Part shown: piece by piece, positions 1 through 11,123 of the stretch
Layout of the letters: each line of letters opens with the position of its first letter
Position numbering within the stretch: the first letter of the stretch is position 1
Source: Phialophora verrucosa
Lineage: Eukaryota > Ascomycota > Eurotiomycetes > Chaetothyriales > Herpotrichiellaceae
Assembly (NCBI GenBank): GCA_002099365.1
Contig: MSED01000005.1
Coordinates: 434,001-498,000 of the forward strand
Direction: 5' to 3'
DNA length: 64,000 nt
The notes under the pieces: model-generated
What the model saw: the letters and a program-made list of their open reading frames with translations, nothing else
The model's database searches: none
What the model was told of the DNA's origin: nothing
Translations under genes and position numbers: made by a program

Positions 1-2296
1 GTCCTCTGCGCTTACGTCCATTTCTGGTAAGCCTTGCCACCGTCCATTAATGTGCGTTCGGTTCATTGGAGGAGTCGCATCGTCCTGACTAAACAAGGTG
101 TGCTCTGGCTCTGGATGGTCATTTGTCAGCTGTTCGTATCTCATCAGCAGGTTCTCAAAAGTATCGACGTAGGTGATGTCTTGGAGTTTCTGCCGGTAGT
201 GATCTCCGAGGTGAATGATGATCGGCTTTATCGCCTCTTTGCGGATAAATTCGAACATTTCTAGACACGCCGAATTGAGGAGGTTGTCTCGCGGCATGGT
301 GTCCATGACAATTCCCAGAATAGCATCGAACGCGTCACTTTTGATGACTTGAGCAGCATAGAATGGGTCCTGTAGTGAGACTGCCGTTCGGAAGAATTTC
401 AACGCTGTCAATTTCAGCGGCTTCTGCGGTACCTGCAACAGCTGAGCCACGCGGGCTGCCAGCTTCTCGGACAAGACAAAAGGTCGGCTTCTTATGGAGT
501 GTTGGCGTAAGAAAAAGGACAGTATCTCGACGAGGTACGAAAATAATGACACTTCTTGGTAGCTGAAATTCTGCATCGATTCCCGAGACTCGAGGCTTCT
601 GAGCGGTAGAAACAGCTTACGACATGAGCGGTCAAAGTTGTCCTGAGCAAATTGCTCGTTGGCTTGTTGGGTTGGTGTCATCTGTGGTCGCGAGAGTTTG
701 GTCATGAACTCGGAATTTTGTCGAGCTCCCATGGGGTCGTTGGAGGGCGGTTGTGGATCGAGGAGGATCTTGATGGCATCGGCCAACTGGTTCTTCACAC
801 CGAGATCGGTCTCGGCGTGCAACAACTCGATAAGGGTGTCGGTCAGGGGAACCTTCTTCTCCGAAACAGCCTTGAGCATGTAGCTCCTCATCATATTCGG
901 ATCGTGATCGAGAAGTGCCACGAGGATATCAATGCCTGTCGTTCTCATTGACGGCTCGGGGTGCTTGACGGCGAAGGTAATGACGGCGAAGAGGCCATGG
1001 GCAATGAAATTGTTCAGGAGGTTCGCTCTCGACTGCATCTGCAGTGTCTTTGCGATGGCCGCACACTGCTGCAAGAAATGCACTGCCTGTTCCTTCCGCT
1101 TGATGTCGGTGTTGTCATGGTTAAATATGCCAAACAGTTCTTTCAGAAAGGCAGTGTTGCCTTGCAGATGTTGCACAATGTCGACTTGATTAAAGAAGAT
1201 GAGGGAATTAAGGACACCAAAGGTGGGATCGTCCAGGATGCGAGCCAGCACGACATCCTTCAAGTACTGTAAGCGCCATGTCTGGCGGATCTTTTGCTTG
1301 ATGTTTTGATCCTTGATCTCCACCACCTCCTTGTACCTCGATTCATCCGAAAGGTATTGACGGTGATTTGCTTTATGCGTGGGGAAGTCAGGATCATACT
1401 CGAGCGCCCCGACCACGCCAATGATTATATCGTCGGTGACCAGGTGCTCGATGATGGTGTTATCATTCATCAGGATCAAGGCCTTCATGATATTGCATAG
1501 TCGGTGTAAATCCGGCAAACTTTCGAGATCCTCTGCCATTTCGACTAGCGGTATTAATTTAAGCAGGTACTCTTCTCGAATCAGAAATTTGGCCAGAGCT
1601 TCGCGTCCACCTTGAGTGATGCTCGCATGCCGAATCGATTGTTCGATTTCGTCGAGGTTGCTCAGCTCGGGGGGGTTGAGGGTGAAGGATGTCGTGATAT
1701 TATCGAGCGCATCGTCCGAAAGCCCATCGTCTGCAATGAGAATCAGCATACCGCGTGGACGGCTGGGCGCATTGAGTGCGTACCCGGAAGAGCCAGCAGC
1801 TGCTGCTGCACCTGGTGAACAAATTCCCTAAAACGATATCAGAACGCGGCACGATGAAAGCCGTTGTTCTCCATACCATATCACCGCGCACCCTTCAGCC
1901 TCTTGAAAACTGAGAGCCATATCCATGCCATTGGTCTCGGTCCATACGATGAGTGTATCTATTACGCGTCAGCCGCCACTGGATTCTCCATGCGCGCACT
2001 CATGTTGCGGACCTTGTTGCTTCTGATACCCGTCATCCTTGACTATCCGAGTCTCGAGGAGCATGCGATCGGGTTGGTCTTCGGACTCGACGTAGATGCG
2101 CGGTTCATCCTGTTTACGGCGTGCGGTTAGCGCGTGTCTTCCTCGACATGACCGCAGCCAGAGCGCCACTCCTTCGACGTACATTAATGACCTGGCCGGT
2201 GCAGAATCCGGTGCCTCTGTCGAACCAGTCATTGTCGCGTAGCTCATAGACCTTTACTCGTTTCTTGTCGTTGGCAAGCGGGCCCTGCGATGCCAT
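1..2296 (-). CDS. psy2: PP4 regulatory subunit 3 (Psy2/SMEK), 3' part beyond the window edge
   Basis: Regulatory and targeting subunit of protein phosphatase 4, which acts in DNA-damage checkpoint recovery. The ATG at 2296 opens a RanBD/EVH1-like PH domain (KKRVKVYELRDNDWFDRGTG), split by three short introns; the first follows ..CTGQVIN and the third precedes EFVHQVQQQ. After these comes one long exon with the SMK-1 domain (residues about 150-340: LFGIFN, DVVLARILDDPTFG, QTWRLQYLKDVV) and the armadillo-like C-terminal region, still open at base 1. About 650 residues are visible; the family usually has 800-1000, so the acidic tail lies outside the window. The identity rests on many near-invariant family segments. 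It is transcribed leftward from the spacer at 2297-3204. Confidence 0.95.
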
Positions 2297-3204
2297 GACG
2301 TGAGGAGGGAGCGCAACGAACGGACATCAGCAGCCAGGCGACACGAAACCGACTGCTGACCTGTTTCGGATGGGTGGCGACTTTCGCGAAGGTGAGCGGC
2401 GGTTGTTGGTGAGGTGGTGTTACAGAACAGGTGGCGCGGGGTGGATCTGAAATCAAGACCAGGTCGACGGCCGATAGGCGAGCGCGATGCACCAGGCAGG
2501 CGATCGAAGGTCAGGTGAAGGCGTCTATCGTATCGCAGAGGATAGAGGAGAGGTTGAGGACAGTGAGATGGAATATGTGGAATGACGTGCACGCAGGCAA
2601 AGCGCAGTCCGAGGTGGTGTTGGCCTGTCGCGAGAATTCAGAGATGGAGGTTCGAGAGCGCAATGAGCGACAAGCCTGGGCCCGGGCAGGGCTTGACCCA
2701 ACGCTTAGACGCAGTGCAGCGACTGTTTCCGAGACAGGCGCCCGCACGCCGGGGGATCTTTGCTTTAGCTACAGTAGCGCCGATACTAACTCACTCAGAC
2801 CCAATGTAACCTTATGGTGGCCTCTCCCTCTTTCGCTTCAGAATGGCAGACTCGGTGTATCAGTGATGCTCGATGCAGGAGCCAGAAAGCGGGAGAGGCG
2901 CAATTGCATGACAGCCGGAGCAGAATGCAGATGGCGAACTGTCAGGAACCCGAAGTCGCAGGCTTTGCACCTCCAAATTTGGATTCGCACGCACGGGACG
3001 GGGACGCTTGCGTTTGCGGGCTCGGCGGCGGTGACATCATCTGGCAGCGACAGGGGACACTCCCACTCCCGCAGATCAGTGACAGCGCTAAGAGTACGAG
3101 TATTTGGGATTTGTACGAGTCCTGCGACCTGACGCGCATTCTTGTTGATATCACTATCAACTGCTGTTGGCGTTGAACTGCCATTTGAGCCTCCCCGTCG
3201 TCGC
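2297..3204. other. Intergenic spacer upstream of psy2
   Basis: About 0.9 kb between the psy2 start and the stop of the acyltransferase gene, both on the minus strand. It must hold the psy2 promoter and the acyltransferase 3' end. The open frames here start with GTG or are low-complexity and resemble no known family. I see no repeat or RNA gene. Confidence 0.6.
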
Positions 3205-4902
3205 CTAGTATATGGCCAATGCTCTGTTCCACCATTTCTCGCCCGTCCACCAACCCACCAGTCGCGAGCCCTCCTGATACCACGTCCACCAGCCTTCGTC
3301 CTTCCCACCCGGCCCAAACCCTAGTCCTCGCAGAAGGCTGATAGGCACAGGCTCGAATAGCCAGATCCCACAACGAGCGAAGTCGTCGGCCAGCAGCGGA
3401 CCAGTGAAGTACAGCCAAGTTAGAACAAAAACCAGATTGATGGTCTGCCGTACAGCTAATGGCGTCGGCTTGGTCCAGGACAGGCGTGTGTCCACCAGAT
3501 TGACTGCGGATTTCTGTAATAAGATGCCTAGCGCTTGCAAGAGAAAGAACAATAATGGTCCAGACATTGGTTGAGATCGTTGCAGAGAAAATGTCGTGTA
3601 GCTCCCAAGCGCATGAATTGAGCCTGACAGGCTGAATGCTATCAAGAGCTGGGTCACTCTCGCGGCTTTCCCTCGTGGATTCAGGCGGAACTTCTTGATC
3701 AACACCCTCGAAGGCTCCGAGATACCGAATCGAAACATTTGGTGCCAGAATTTGCCCCAGAAACCGGCTAGACCCGAGGACATCACCGACGTCGTAAGTG
3801 GATACCACATCGGGGGATATAGGCCAGGCTCTAGTAAAGGTGCTTTCGTGAGCGTCGATATGTCAAACAGGCTTGGGAGGATGGTGGCAAAAACCAAAGG
3901 GTTCAGGCTGAAAATAAACGTGAGTGCCACGATGACACCTGCCATGGACAGAGAAAGTCGTACAAAGCGTGTTGCAATAGGCACAGTCTCGTTGAGGCAG
4001 CGCAGCCAGTGCCACGACGTAGGACTCTCTAGTGGCGTCAACCCGAGAAAATAGGGATCTGTGATGAGTATTGTCTTCAGCAAATCGAGAAGCAGGTAGT
4101 TAACCATGAAATCCTGCGCAGCCTTGATCTGAAGAGATTGTACATTCCGGGTTGAAATCGAAGTTGGCTTGCTCTCCTGTTGCACAGTGCTCTGGTACTC
4201 ATCTTTTTCTCGATCGGGCTGTGTTGGTGCGTCAATAGAATTGACTGTCGAGATTCGATGCTTCCAACCCACACCTCGAAAACTTGTCATGAGGTCAATT
4301 GTCCAGTCGATGAGGTGAAGCAAGCCACCCCCATAAGGAAAGCCTTGCCATACCAGCCTGTAAGGTTGGGTAACTGGCTGCTCGAGGATATCAGACGATC
4401 TCTGCTTGGAATCTGCTGCGGCGCAGACGCCTGCCACCTTTTGTCTCGCTTGGTCGACCGATTGTCCAGTATCTGAAGAAGTAGATTCCGCTACTGATCC
4501 GTTCTGTTGATGGTCGCCAGGTTCTGACCTCACAACGCGTGTCTCAAGCCTCTTGAAATCCCGCTTTAAATCGTTGCAAACCAGGACAGCACCGGACATA
4601 ATGGCCCCCCAAGCACTAGATAATCCGATTCCATATCCACCAGCAAACCAGAGTGTTCGTCGGTGGCAGACTACATAGGCGCCATGGAGGAGTACGAGAA
4701 TGAAAGCAAGGTAGCGAGCAGCTCTGGCCAGGCTTAAAGGGAGGCGTGGAGTGATTGAAACGGCAAGGAAGAGATACAGTGCCGGTAGTGTGTCCCATGG
4801 ATAGAGAAAAGGAGTATACTCGCCCGATCGGACAGAAGCATCGTATCTATCTTGTCGGTTTGCTAGTGTCTGGCGGTACAGAGAGAAATCTTCAGGAGCC
4901 AT
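3205..4902 (-). CDS. Wax-synthase-domain membrane-bound O-acyltransferase
   Basis: Intronless 565-residue polytopic membrane protein of the fungal wax synthase/MBOAT group, which also contains secondary-metabolite O-acetyltransferases such as the Tri7 type. It is expected to transfer an acyl group from acyl-CoA to a hydroxyl in the endoplasmic reticulum; the substrate cannot be read from sequence. Several hydrophobic segments lie in the first 120 residues, followed by a charged loop (about 125-270) containing the family element RLVWQGFP...GVGWKHRI. The C-terminal half holds the wax synthase core with FWGKFWHQMFR and the putative active-site His in SGSIHALGSY. The ATG at 4902 is the only sensible start. 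No biosynthetic cluster surrounds it, so a metabolite role is only one possibility. Confidence 0.85.
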   Translation of the reverse strand: MAPEDFSLYRQTLANRQDRYDASVRSGEYTPFLYPWDTLPALYLFLAVSITPRLPLSLARAARYLAFILVLLHGAYVVCHRRTLWFAGGYGIGLSSAWGAIMSGAVLVCNDLKRDFKRLETRVVRSEPGDHQQNGSVAESTSSDTGQSVDQARQKVAGVCAAADSKQRSSDILEQPVTQPYRLVWQGFPYGGGLLHLIDWTIDLMTSFRGVGWKHRISTVNSIDAPTQPDREKDEYQSTVQQESKPTSISTRNVQSLQIKAAQDFMVNYLLLDLLKTILITDPYFLGLTPLESPTSWHWLRCLNETVPIATRFVRLSLSMAGVIVALTFIFSLNPLVFATILPSLFDISTLTKAPLLEPGLYPPMWYPLTTSVMSSGLAGFWGKFWHQMFRFGISEPSRVLIKKFRLNPRGKAARVTQLLIAFSLSGSIHALGSYTTFSLQRSQPMSGPLLFFLLQALGILLQKSAVNLVDTRLSWTKPTPLAVRQTINLVFVLTWLYFTGPLLADDFARCGIWLFEPVPISLLRGLGFGPGGKDEGWWTWYQEGSRLVGWWTGEKWWNRALAIY

Positions 4903-5342
4903 ACTTGTCTAATAACGTGCTGTTCGATTCAACATAGTATGAACGAACAATGTGAAGGAGGCAAATAAAGCCAATTCGGGGCAACGAAGTCATGACGTTG
5001 CGACAGCGAGATCAGGTAACGCAGACATGAGGGAGACAACAGGTTCTCACCTATCAGCACACCGACCGAGCGTGTTGCTTCGAGCATTTTCGTTGGAAGG
5101 AGCGTCGAGAAAGGAGAGTAGTGATCCGTTATGCTGAACTTTGTTGAGTGACATTAGTGAAATGCTTCTTCAGGAAGTCGAGGCCTTTTCACCTTCTATG
5201 ATTCCCTTCCAAGCTTTGTCACCAACGAGCAGTGATCACGCTCTGGGGCCTATTGATATGACTTGGCTCTGTTTGACCAGTAAGTGTTGTCATCTGCGCT
5301 CGAACTTCTCTTTTTTCCATCTCCTCACTTCCATGCTGCGCC
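4903..5342. other. Divergent intergenic region (acyltransferase / ALKBH6)
   Basis: Head-to-head spacer of 440 bp that must hold both promoters. The part next to the right-hand start is pyrimidine-rich (cttctcttttttccatctcc), typical of a fungal 5' leader. I see no other feature. Confidence 0.6.
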
Positions 5343-6041
5343 ATGAGCGTCTGGAAAGTCAAGGGCCTGCCGCCTTCATGCTACTATCTTCCCAGCTTCA
5401 TAACTCCAACCGAGGAGCAACGCCTCACCGATGAGATCCGCAAGTTGTCTGAATCGCGATGGACCGTCCTGAGCCACCGACGTTTAATTTCCCTTCCCTC
5501 GACCTTGACTGGGCCTGCCCATGACACTCTCCTTGCGGCGCCGTTACCAGCATACCTCGAATCGATAATTGTTCGTCTTCAAGAGGAGAAATACTTCGAA
5601 TCTTCACCTCACAAGGCGCCCAACCATGTCCTGATCAATGAATACAAGCCAGGAGAAGGGATAATGCCACACGAAGATGGGCCTGCATATAGCCCGGTTA
5701 CTGCTACAGTAAGCTTGGGCAGTCATACCGTCCTCGAGATTTACAAGAAGAACGAGCACGGCGAACGGGAGGCGAAGCCCACATGGCGTATCTTACAGGA
5801 ACCTCGAAGCCTACTTGTCACCACCGGTGACATGTACGTCAACACCCTTCACGGCATCTCGGGGGTTCAGATTGATACGGAGCTGGACGATGAAAGCATC
5901 ATTAACTGGGAACTTGTCGAGAACAAGCAACCATATGAGGGTGGACAAGCTCAGCGTCAAACGCGAATCAGTCTTACTCTACGAGATGTGATCAAGGTCG
6001 CTAAACTGGGTGGCGCTTTGAAGTTTATGAACAAGAGATGA
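5343..6041 (+). CDS. ALKBH6-type Fe(II)/2-oxoglutarate dioxygenase
   Basis: Intronless 232-residue AlkB-family oxygenase, closest to ALKBH6 (N-terminal SVWKVKGLPPSCYYLPSFIT, central NEYKPGEGIMPHEDGPAY). The iron ligands are H110 and D112 in MPHEDGPAY and H170 in NTLHGIS. The 2-oxoglutarate arginine region is R208/R214 in TRISLTLRD. The core is complete, so activity is expected; the substrate in this subfamily is not well established, with nucleic acid likely. The stop lies only 13 bp from the stop of the converging deacetylase gene. Confidence 0.92.
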   Translation: MSVWKVKGLPPSCYYLPSFITPTEEQRLTDEIRKLSESRWTVLSHRRLISLPSTLTGPAHDTLLAAPLPAYLESIIVRLQEEKYFESSPHKAPNHVLINEYKPGEGIMPHEDGPAYSPVTATVSLGSHTVLEIYKKNEHGEREAKPTWRILQEPRSLLVTTGDMYVNTLHGISGVQIDTELDDESIINWELVENKQPYEGGQAQRQTRISLTLRDVIKVAKLGGALKFMNKR

Positions 6042-6054
6042 TGGCTCAAGTGCC

Positions 6055-7298
6055 TCACTTCTGGTCCTTTGTCAAGATCCATCCCGGTGCTGCTGGCATC
6101 ATGGCACCCTCGGCAGGCTTGTTCTTACTTTTGAAGTCGTCGACCATCTCCGCCATGGTCACCCATTCCACACCCTCGTGTTTGTTGATGTGCTCAATCA
6201 GTCTCTCATGCATGAGCAGGGCGTGTGGTCTGCCAGAAACATCCGGATGTATTGTCATCGGGAAGATGAACTCTAGGACGCGAAAGGTTAGCAGCAACAC
6301 AAAGAAGCCAAGCCCAGGTGTAACCTACCATCATACTCCCTGTAAAAGTAGTCGAAATGGTCCTACGCAAGGTCAAAACAACTGCAAGGGGCCGACGAGG
6401 AGGCATCACTCACCCGCCACAGGTCCTCGACGTCCCTAGCGCTCACCCAGCCATGGCTGTTGGGCACTGCTTTCATAAACATCATCGGCGGCAGATCGTC
6501 GAGATACCAGTTTGCTGGAATTTCGACAAGACCAGTTTCTTGACCCTTCTTGAAAGGTTTCATCCACTCAGCGGCTTTCTTGCCATAGTCGATCTTCGTC
6601 CAGTCATCACCGGTCCGGAGATAGTACGCCTGACAATCGTGGTGGTTCATGCTATGGTCGTACTCAATTCCATACTCGAGTAGCAACTCCGTTGCCTCCT
6701 TGGACACCTCCCACCATGGAGCAACGGTGCCTCGAGGGGTTTTACCGTGACAGAAATCAGTCAGCATTCGGTATGTATAGTCGAGGATATCTCTCTGCTG
6801 CTCGAGGGTCATATCAACAGGATTCTCATGGCTGTATCCATGTAGGCCGATTTCATGGCCAGCGTCACGGATCATGGCACATTCTTCCGGAAAGGTCCTG
6901 TTGCAACGGTCTCGGTTAGATGTGCACTGTGCAACTGAGCCAACAAGACACCGATCAGACACAGGGACCTACTCCAGGCTGTGCCCAGGGATGAACCACG
7001 AGGCCTTAATTTTGTACTTTTCGAATAATTTCAAGAGTCTCCTGACTCCTTGGGTACCAGCAAAGTAACCTGTTCCCAAAAAGGCATTTATCAGTCACTC
7101 AAGTCAGACTCTACTGCAGTATTTCCGCAACTGCAAGCCGCATGGAATCTGATGCTGGGAGGAAACAGCCATACCTCTCGAGATATCGCTGGTAGAGTCC
7201 TCGCCCTTGTATGACCCAAGCCATCCCGCAATCGCATCTATATCGACTCCATACGAAACCAAAACTCGTTTCTTCGGCTTCGACGTGCTGTCAGACAT
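6055..7298 (-). CDS. Polysaccharide deacetylase-fold (NodB/PuuE-like) hydrolase
   Basis: Five-exon gene for a cytosolic-looking NodB-fold amidohydrolase. The start ATG is at 7298. The spliced protein runs VLVSYGVDIDAIAGWLGSY, then ISRG joined to YFAGTQGVRRLL, then KIKASWFIPGHSLE joined to TFPEECAMI, then GLHGYSHENPVDMT. Introns fall near 7070-7180, 6905-6975, 6365-6415 and 6275-6345, all GT-AG. Metal-binding candidates are the DID element near the N-terminus and the HGYSH pair. There is no signal peptide, unlike chitin deacetylases. The layout resembles allantoinase/imidase-like PuuE and bacterial PgdA proteins, so the substrate may be a small cyclic amide or an N-acetylated sugar. It converges on the ALKBH6 gene with almost no 3' spacer. 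Confidence 0.88.
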
Positions 7299-7825
7299 GG
7301 TGCGACTTTCTCAATAATTTGGGCTATACGGCACGACTCGCGAGAACTTGGTTGCACCGAACGACTTCTACACGCCGCAACATGTATGGACTAATAGCCA
7401 CCAGAAGTTCAACGACGAGATCATGATGTATGTTTGGAGATGTCCGCCAGGTTTCGGATGACGTCCGATGATCTGTTATCGACCCCAGATATACGGAGTA
7501 GCAGTTCTCCTCCTGCCCGATGCGGTCCCTCTGATCCTCGCGGAGAACACCCGGATCCACGGACACAGGCGGCCGAACTCTTAACACTGCAATCGACCAT
7601 GGTACCTTTGCTTTTCAACGACCATGCCTCGTTGTCCTTGGAATTGACACATCTCCTTCTATCCTCAACCCATTCTCTAACCCCCGTACTAGCAAGCGGG
7701 CGGGTCAGATTCGAGAGCGACTAAATCAACTGATGATTGGTAGCATCGACGGAGACACTCTATGCGGTCCGGATCAGATACAGGGTGGGCGTGCGCTCCC
7801 TGCGCCGACACTCAGCAGCGAATTC
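7299..7825. other. Intergenic spacer
   Basis: About 0.5 kb between the start of the deacetylase gene and the end of the next minus-strand gene. Only short unsupported frames; no repeat noted. Confidence 0.6.
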
Positions 7826-9232
7826 CTAGTATATGTGTCCGACAGCATAATCCATGAACTTCCCAACATCTTCCTCTGGATGATCGTCCTGCCATGCTCC
7901 GACCTCTATCTTGAATCCATCTGCACGGTAACCATCCTCTCCATTCTTCGGCAGAGTCCCCTCAGCGCTTTGATGCGAGGGTCTCAATCTCACCGGCAAG
8001 AACCTCGGATAAGAGTCCTGTCGATCCCAAGAATCAAGCCTGGTGAAAGCCACTTCCAACCATTCCAAATCCAGAGATGAATTAGCGCCTCTGAGCAGGG
8101 TATAAAGGTTGCCGACAGCTTGCACGAGCTTATCCTCCTTTAATGGTGGGGACCTGAACAATCCGCTTGTGACAGACGATCCTGAACCTTCGCTTGTGCC
8201 TTGGAGGATAGATGCTTCGGTTGGCACTTCAACCCATAACCGCAATCTACGCAGGGAGGTGAAGGTCGCGAGAGCAAGGACCGCCGAATTGGCGCTTGAA
8301 AACGGTATGTTCATGACCTCTGCTTCGGTTTCGAATGCCTTGAAGTCGATTTCCAGTCGCGTGAGTGATTTCATATGTGAGGCAAGCAGACTGATTTCGT
8401 CTGCGCTGAGGCATGACGGGCCTTTCGGCCGGCTATATGCATCGCCCGGAATGGTGTGCAATCCCAACATCTGCAAGGTCGAGGCGTGCTTGACAAGAGC
8501 TGGGACTAGTAGTGCAAGTTCGCCCTGGTAATCCGTTGCGTAGAAGGAGGTGAGGTTCTCGATGGACTCGATGGCGGAGATCGCGACGGCTGTTTTCCTT
8601 CGCAGCCACTCGATCTTGTCATCTCCCCGGTCGACGGGATAGTATGGAACCAGCAGGTGTAGCCGCAGAGATCGTACGTCTTGCGTGAAAGAGTACACCG
8701 TGCTGCCGAAGTCGTTTCTGTCGAAGTATTGTCGAGAGAGAAACGAGTCGTAGGAGGTGAAGTCGAGCTCCGGGATGACATTTGCCTCGTCTGTCTTCTG
8801 TATCTTGAGGGTTCGTACTTGAACATTTGGGTATACTTCCTGAAGGGCGTCGAGGATGTTCTGTGGGATTGGCATGTCGACAAACCACCTGCTCACGAGT
8901 TAGGCCCGAGAAAAAGTAGTATGTTTCGCTGAATCGTACGTGAAAGCGCGGAGTTCCTTCAGATTCCTGAGAATTTGCTCCAAGAGGTCGGAATCCAGCT
9001 CGTAACCGAGAATGTCGACCGCCTCGTCCTCGTCGGACTCGGCGTCATCCTTGCTCTCCCTCTTCGCCTGGGACCCGATCACGAGCTCGCGAACTCGTTG
9101 CGTGAATTCATCTTCCGGCTCTAACAGCTTGCCCATCGTCTCTCGAAGGCTGTCATTTTCGGTTGAATATTTTTCTTGCTTCAATAGCGCGGTCTCCTCA
9201 CTTCGAGGCAGCGTGATCCGAAGGTCGTCCAT
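7826..9232 (-). CDS. Hypothetical leucine-rich-repeat-like (F-box family type) protein
   Basis: Two exons (9232-8940 and 8888-7826) separated by a 51-nt GT-AG intron give a protein of 451 residues. The ATG at 9232 begins MDDLRITLPRSEETALL. An acidic, charged N-terminal part (about 30-85) precedes repeated leucine-patterned segments such as VRSLRLHLLVPYY, IENLTSFYA, MKSLTRLEIDF and SLRRLRLWVEV, spaced like the strands of a solenoid. This is the pattern of fungal F-box/LRR proteins, but no clear F-box is visible. The frame stays open upstream to 9622 without a better start, so the shorter start was chosen. Function unknown. Confidence 0.7.
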
Positions 9233-10028
9233 GATGCCCGGGGCACGAAACGAGCGACGTGAGGCTGTGAAATGGAAATATCTAGCAGAGACCGATCCTG
9301 ACAACGCTTTGAAGAAGCAGAGATGAGTACCACAGGGCCTGAGCCATGGCGAGCGCACACTATATAATATAGGTGATGTGAAAGCACTCGACAACAGTAC
9401 GGCCTCTATGAAAGCAAATCGCCCCCCCAGCTCCTTTGTGTTATATTTCAGCCCCAATGTGGAACGTTTCATATCTTCCGGGAATGCGTTTGGCTTCAGC
9501 CCATTTGTCGAGTTCTGTTTCCTTGTTCTCTGCAATGAGCAAAGAGGGTAGTAGGTTCGGCGGCGAAGTAAGCACTTGGGTCGAGCTCCGCGTGCAGGAA
9601 ATGCTTGAGGCTCTTGGAACAATAACCAGAATATCGTATCCAGGAAGAGGGTCTTTCCTGTCTCGGCGGATGGGGACCGACGGTCCTCGCGAGGTCACAT
9701 TGCTCAATCCGCCAGGAAGGCCCGTCCCAGGCGCTCACCAAAGTACCTGGTGCTGGGTGACTGAGGACCCATGTATCCGTGTAGGCGGCCCGATGGTGAC
9801 CCCGTAGGTGCCCGAAGGGCCCAGAGCGAGCTTAGTCATCGGGCTCGGATGTCGTTATCCGCGAGGCCTGCCACGTCGTTGACGTTCTCTCCGTTGTTTT
9901 TCTCTCCTCTTCTCTACGGGTAGAATTCTTCGAGAACAATACGCAGGAGCTAATGGTACGAGCTGACGTGCTCCTGGAGGAAGCATGGGATTGAAGAATG
10001 CCCCTGTACCGAGCCTTTTGCGCTCTTC

Positions 10029-10313
10029 TCAGATCCAATTCATTTTCAACCCCTCTTCATCAAGTAACCATTGTGGCTGGTTAATACCCAGCATGAGCAA
10101 GCGTTTGATCTGGTTTACCACCATGCATACGATCTTTTTTTCCCGAGCCGTTAAGCCATCGACATATCCATATTCTTCGGCCGAGGGTCTCCCCTTATCG
10201 TCTGTGCCATTTCTTTTGCCCAGCTCTTGCATCAGCCAAGGCACAGACAGCTTCAACCTTCGAGGACTACCCATATAAGTCGTTCGATAATAACGAACCG
10301 TAAAGATTACCAT
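10029..10313 (-). CDS. Doubtful small ORF (94 residues)
   Basis: An ATG at 10313 opens 94 codons with a plausible central segment (GLTAREKKIVCMVVNQIKRL) and a tail LLDEEGLKMNWI. I recognise no family. The start codon lies inside the loop of the inverted repeat at 10281-10332, which argues that an upstream exon or a later start would be needed. It may be a remnant exon or chance. Confidence 0.25.
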   Translation of the reverse strand: MVIFTVRYYRTTYMGSPRRLKLSVPWLMQELGKRNGTDDKGRPSAEEYGYVDGLTAREKKIVCMVVNQIKRLLMLGINQPQWLLDEEGLKMNWI

Positions 10314-10332
10314 GGTTTGTTATTATCGAAAG
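10281..10332. repeat. Inverted repeat / hairpin
   Basis: The left arm 10283-10299 (ttcgataataacgaacc) pairs with the right arm 10314-10330 (ggtttgttattatcgaa) with one mismatch around a 14-base loop. With one more mismatch the arms extend outward by about four bases. A palindrome this long is unlikely by chance. It may be a folded transcript element, a regulatory palindrome or the trace of a small transposable element. Confidence 0.8.
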
Positions 10333-11123
10333 ACTGTTCGAAGGGCGAAGGAGACAGTCACAAGCTACAGACTTGCCTCATGAAGCAATGCAGAGCCGAA
10401 CAGGACTAGAGATTTGCTACGGAAACACATTCGTTACCATCCTTGTCACTAATACGCTGGTGACCCCGATGACGACTAGCCTAGAGTCGCGCTTGATGCA
10501 AGATCTTCTAATCAGTCGAGCCTCGCACCACGGCTCTGCGGTCAATCTCGAGTAGGTCGAGTAGGGGACATGGACAGCAGAGGACGCAATGTCCGAGCCG
10601 CATTGGTGTAACTCAAGTGGGCGTCTGCCATCCAGTTCTGGTAGGCGGAAGTAACTGACAAATTGATGTCTGTCTCGGGGTTCTCAAGAGTCTCGACTTT
10701 CGCAGTTTATAATACGGATCAAAATCGCCTCCGGTGACGAGAATCAGCCAAACGCTGTTCCAGACGCGACTCGTTCCCATTGACGAAAATCAGCCACTGT
10801 TATCTCATCCAACGATTCGGTCGACCCGCGAAGTTGAGGGGCACGGCGAACATCGGTGACTCTCCAGCAGGGGACCAGGCCTGCCTCATCCAATAAGGGA
10901 ACAGGATCTGGCTCGCAAGTTTGTCAGCCATCGGCGTCCCACTCGGGGCTACATGCCGTCAGAGTACGAGTACACGATATAATATGGAGCTGCCTGAGAG
11001 AGAGCAAGGCGGCCTGCCAACCGCAACCAGCTTTCACACTCAACGTCTGTTACTGATTGCTTGATAACCAATTGTGAGCACATTATCCTATTTTTTCACA
11101 TCATCAGTACGCCCATCGCTATC

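Larger units (their letters stand above)
9233..11123. other. Gene-poor intergenic region
   Basis: A 1.9-kb stretch without a recognisable gene. It contains the hairpin at 10281-10332 and a doubtful minus-strand frame at 10029-10313, both listed separately. The rest has only short unsupported frames. The AT-poor block near 10980 (gatataatatggag) may belong to the promoter of the reductase gene at 11124. Confidence 0.6.

Noticed and set aside
2431..3132. A 233-codon plus-strand open frame before the acyltransferase gene
   Set aside because: It begins with GTG, has no family resemblance and biased composition, and lies in the psy2 promoter region.
2942..3808. A 288-codon minus-strand frame overlapping the acyltransferase gene
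   Set aside because: It is a shadow in another frame of a clearly conserved gene.
3205..4902. Secondary-metabolite cluster around the acyltransferase
   Set aside because: No polyketide synthase, terpene synthase, P450 or transporter lies nearby; the neighbours are housekeeping genes.
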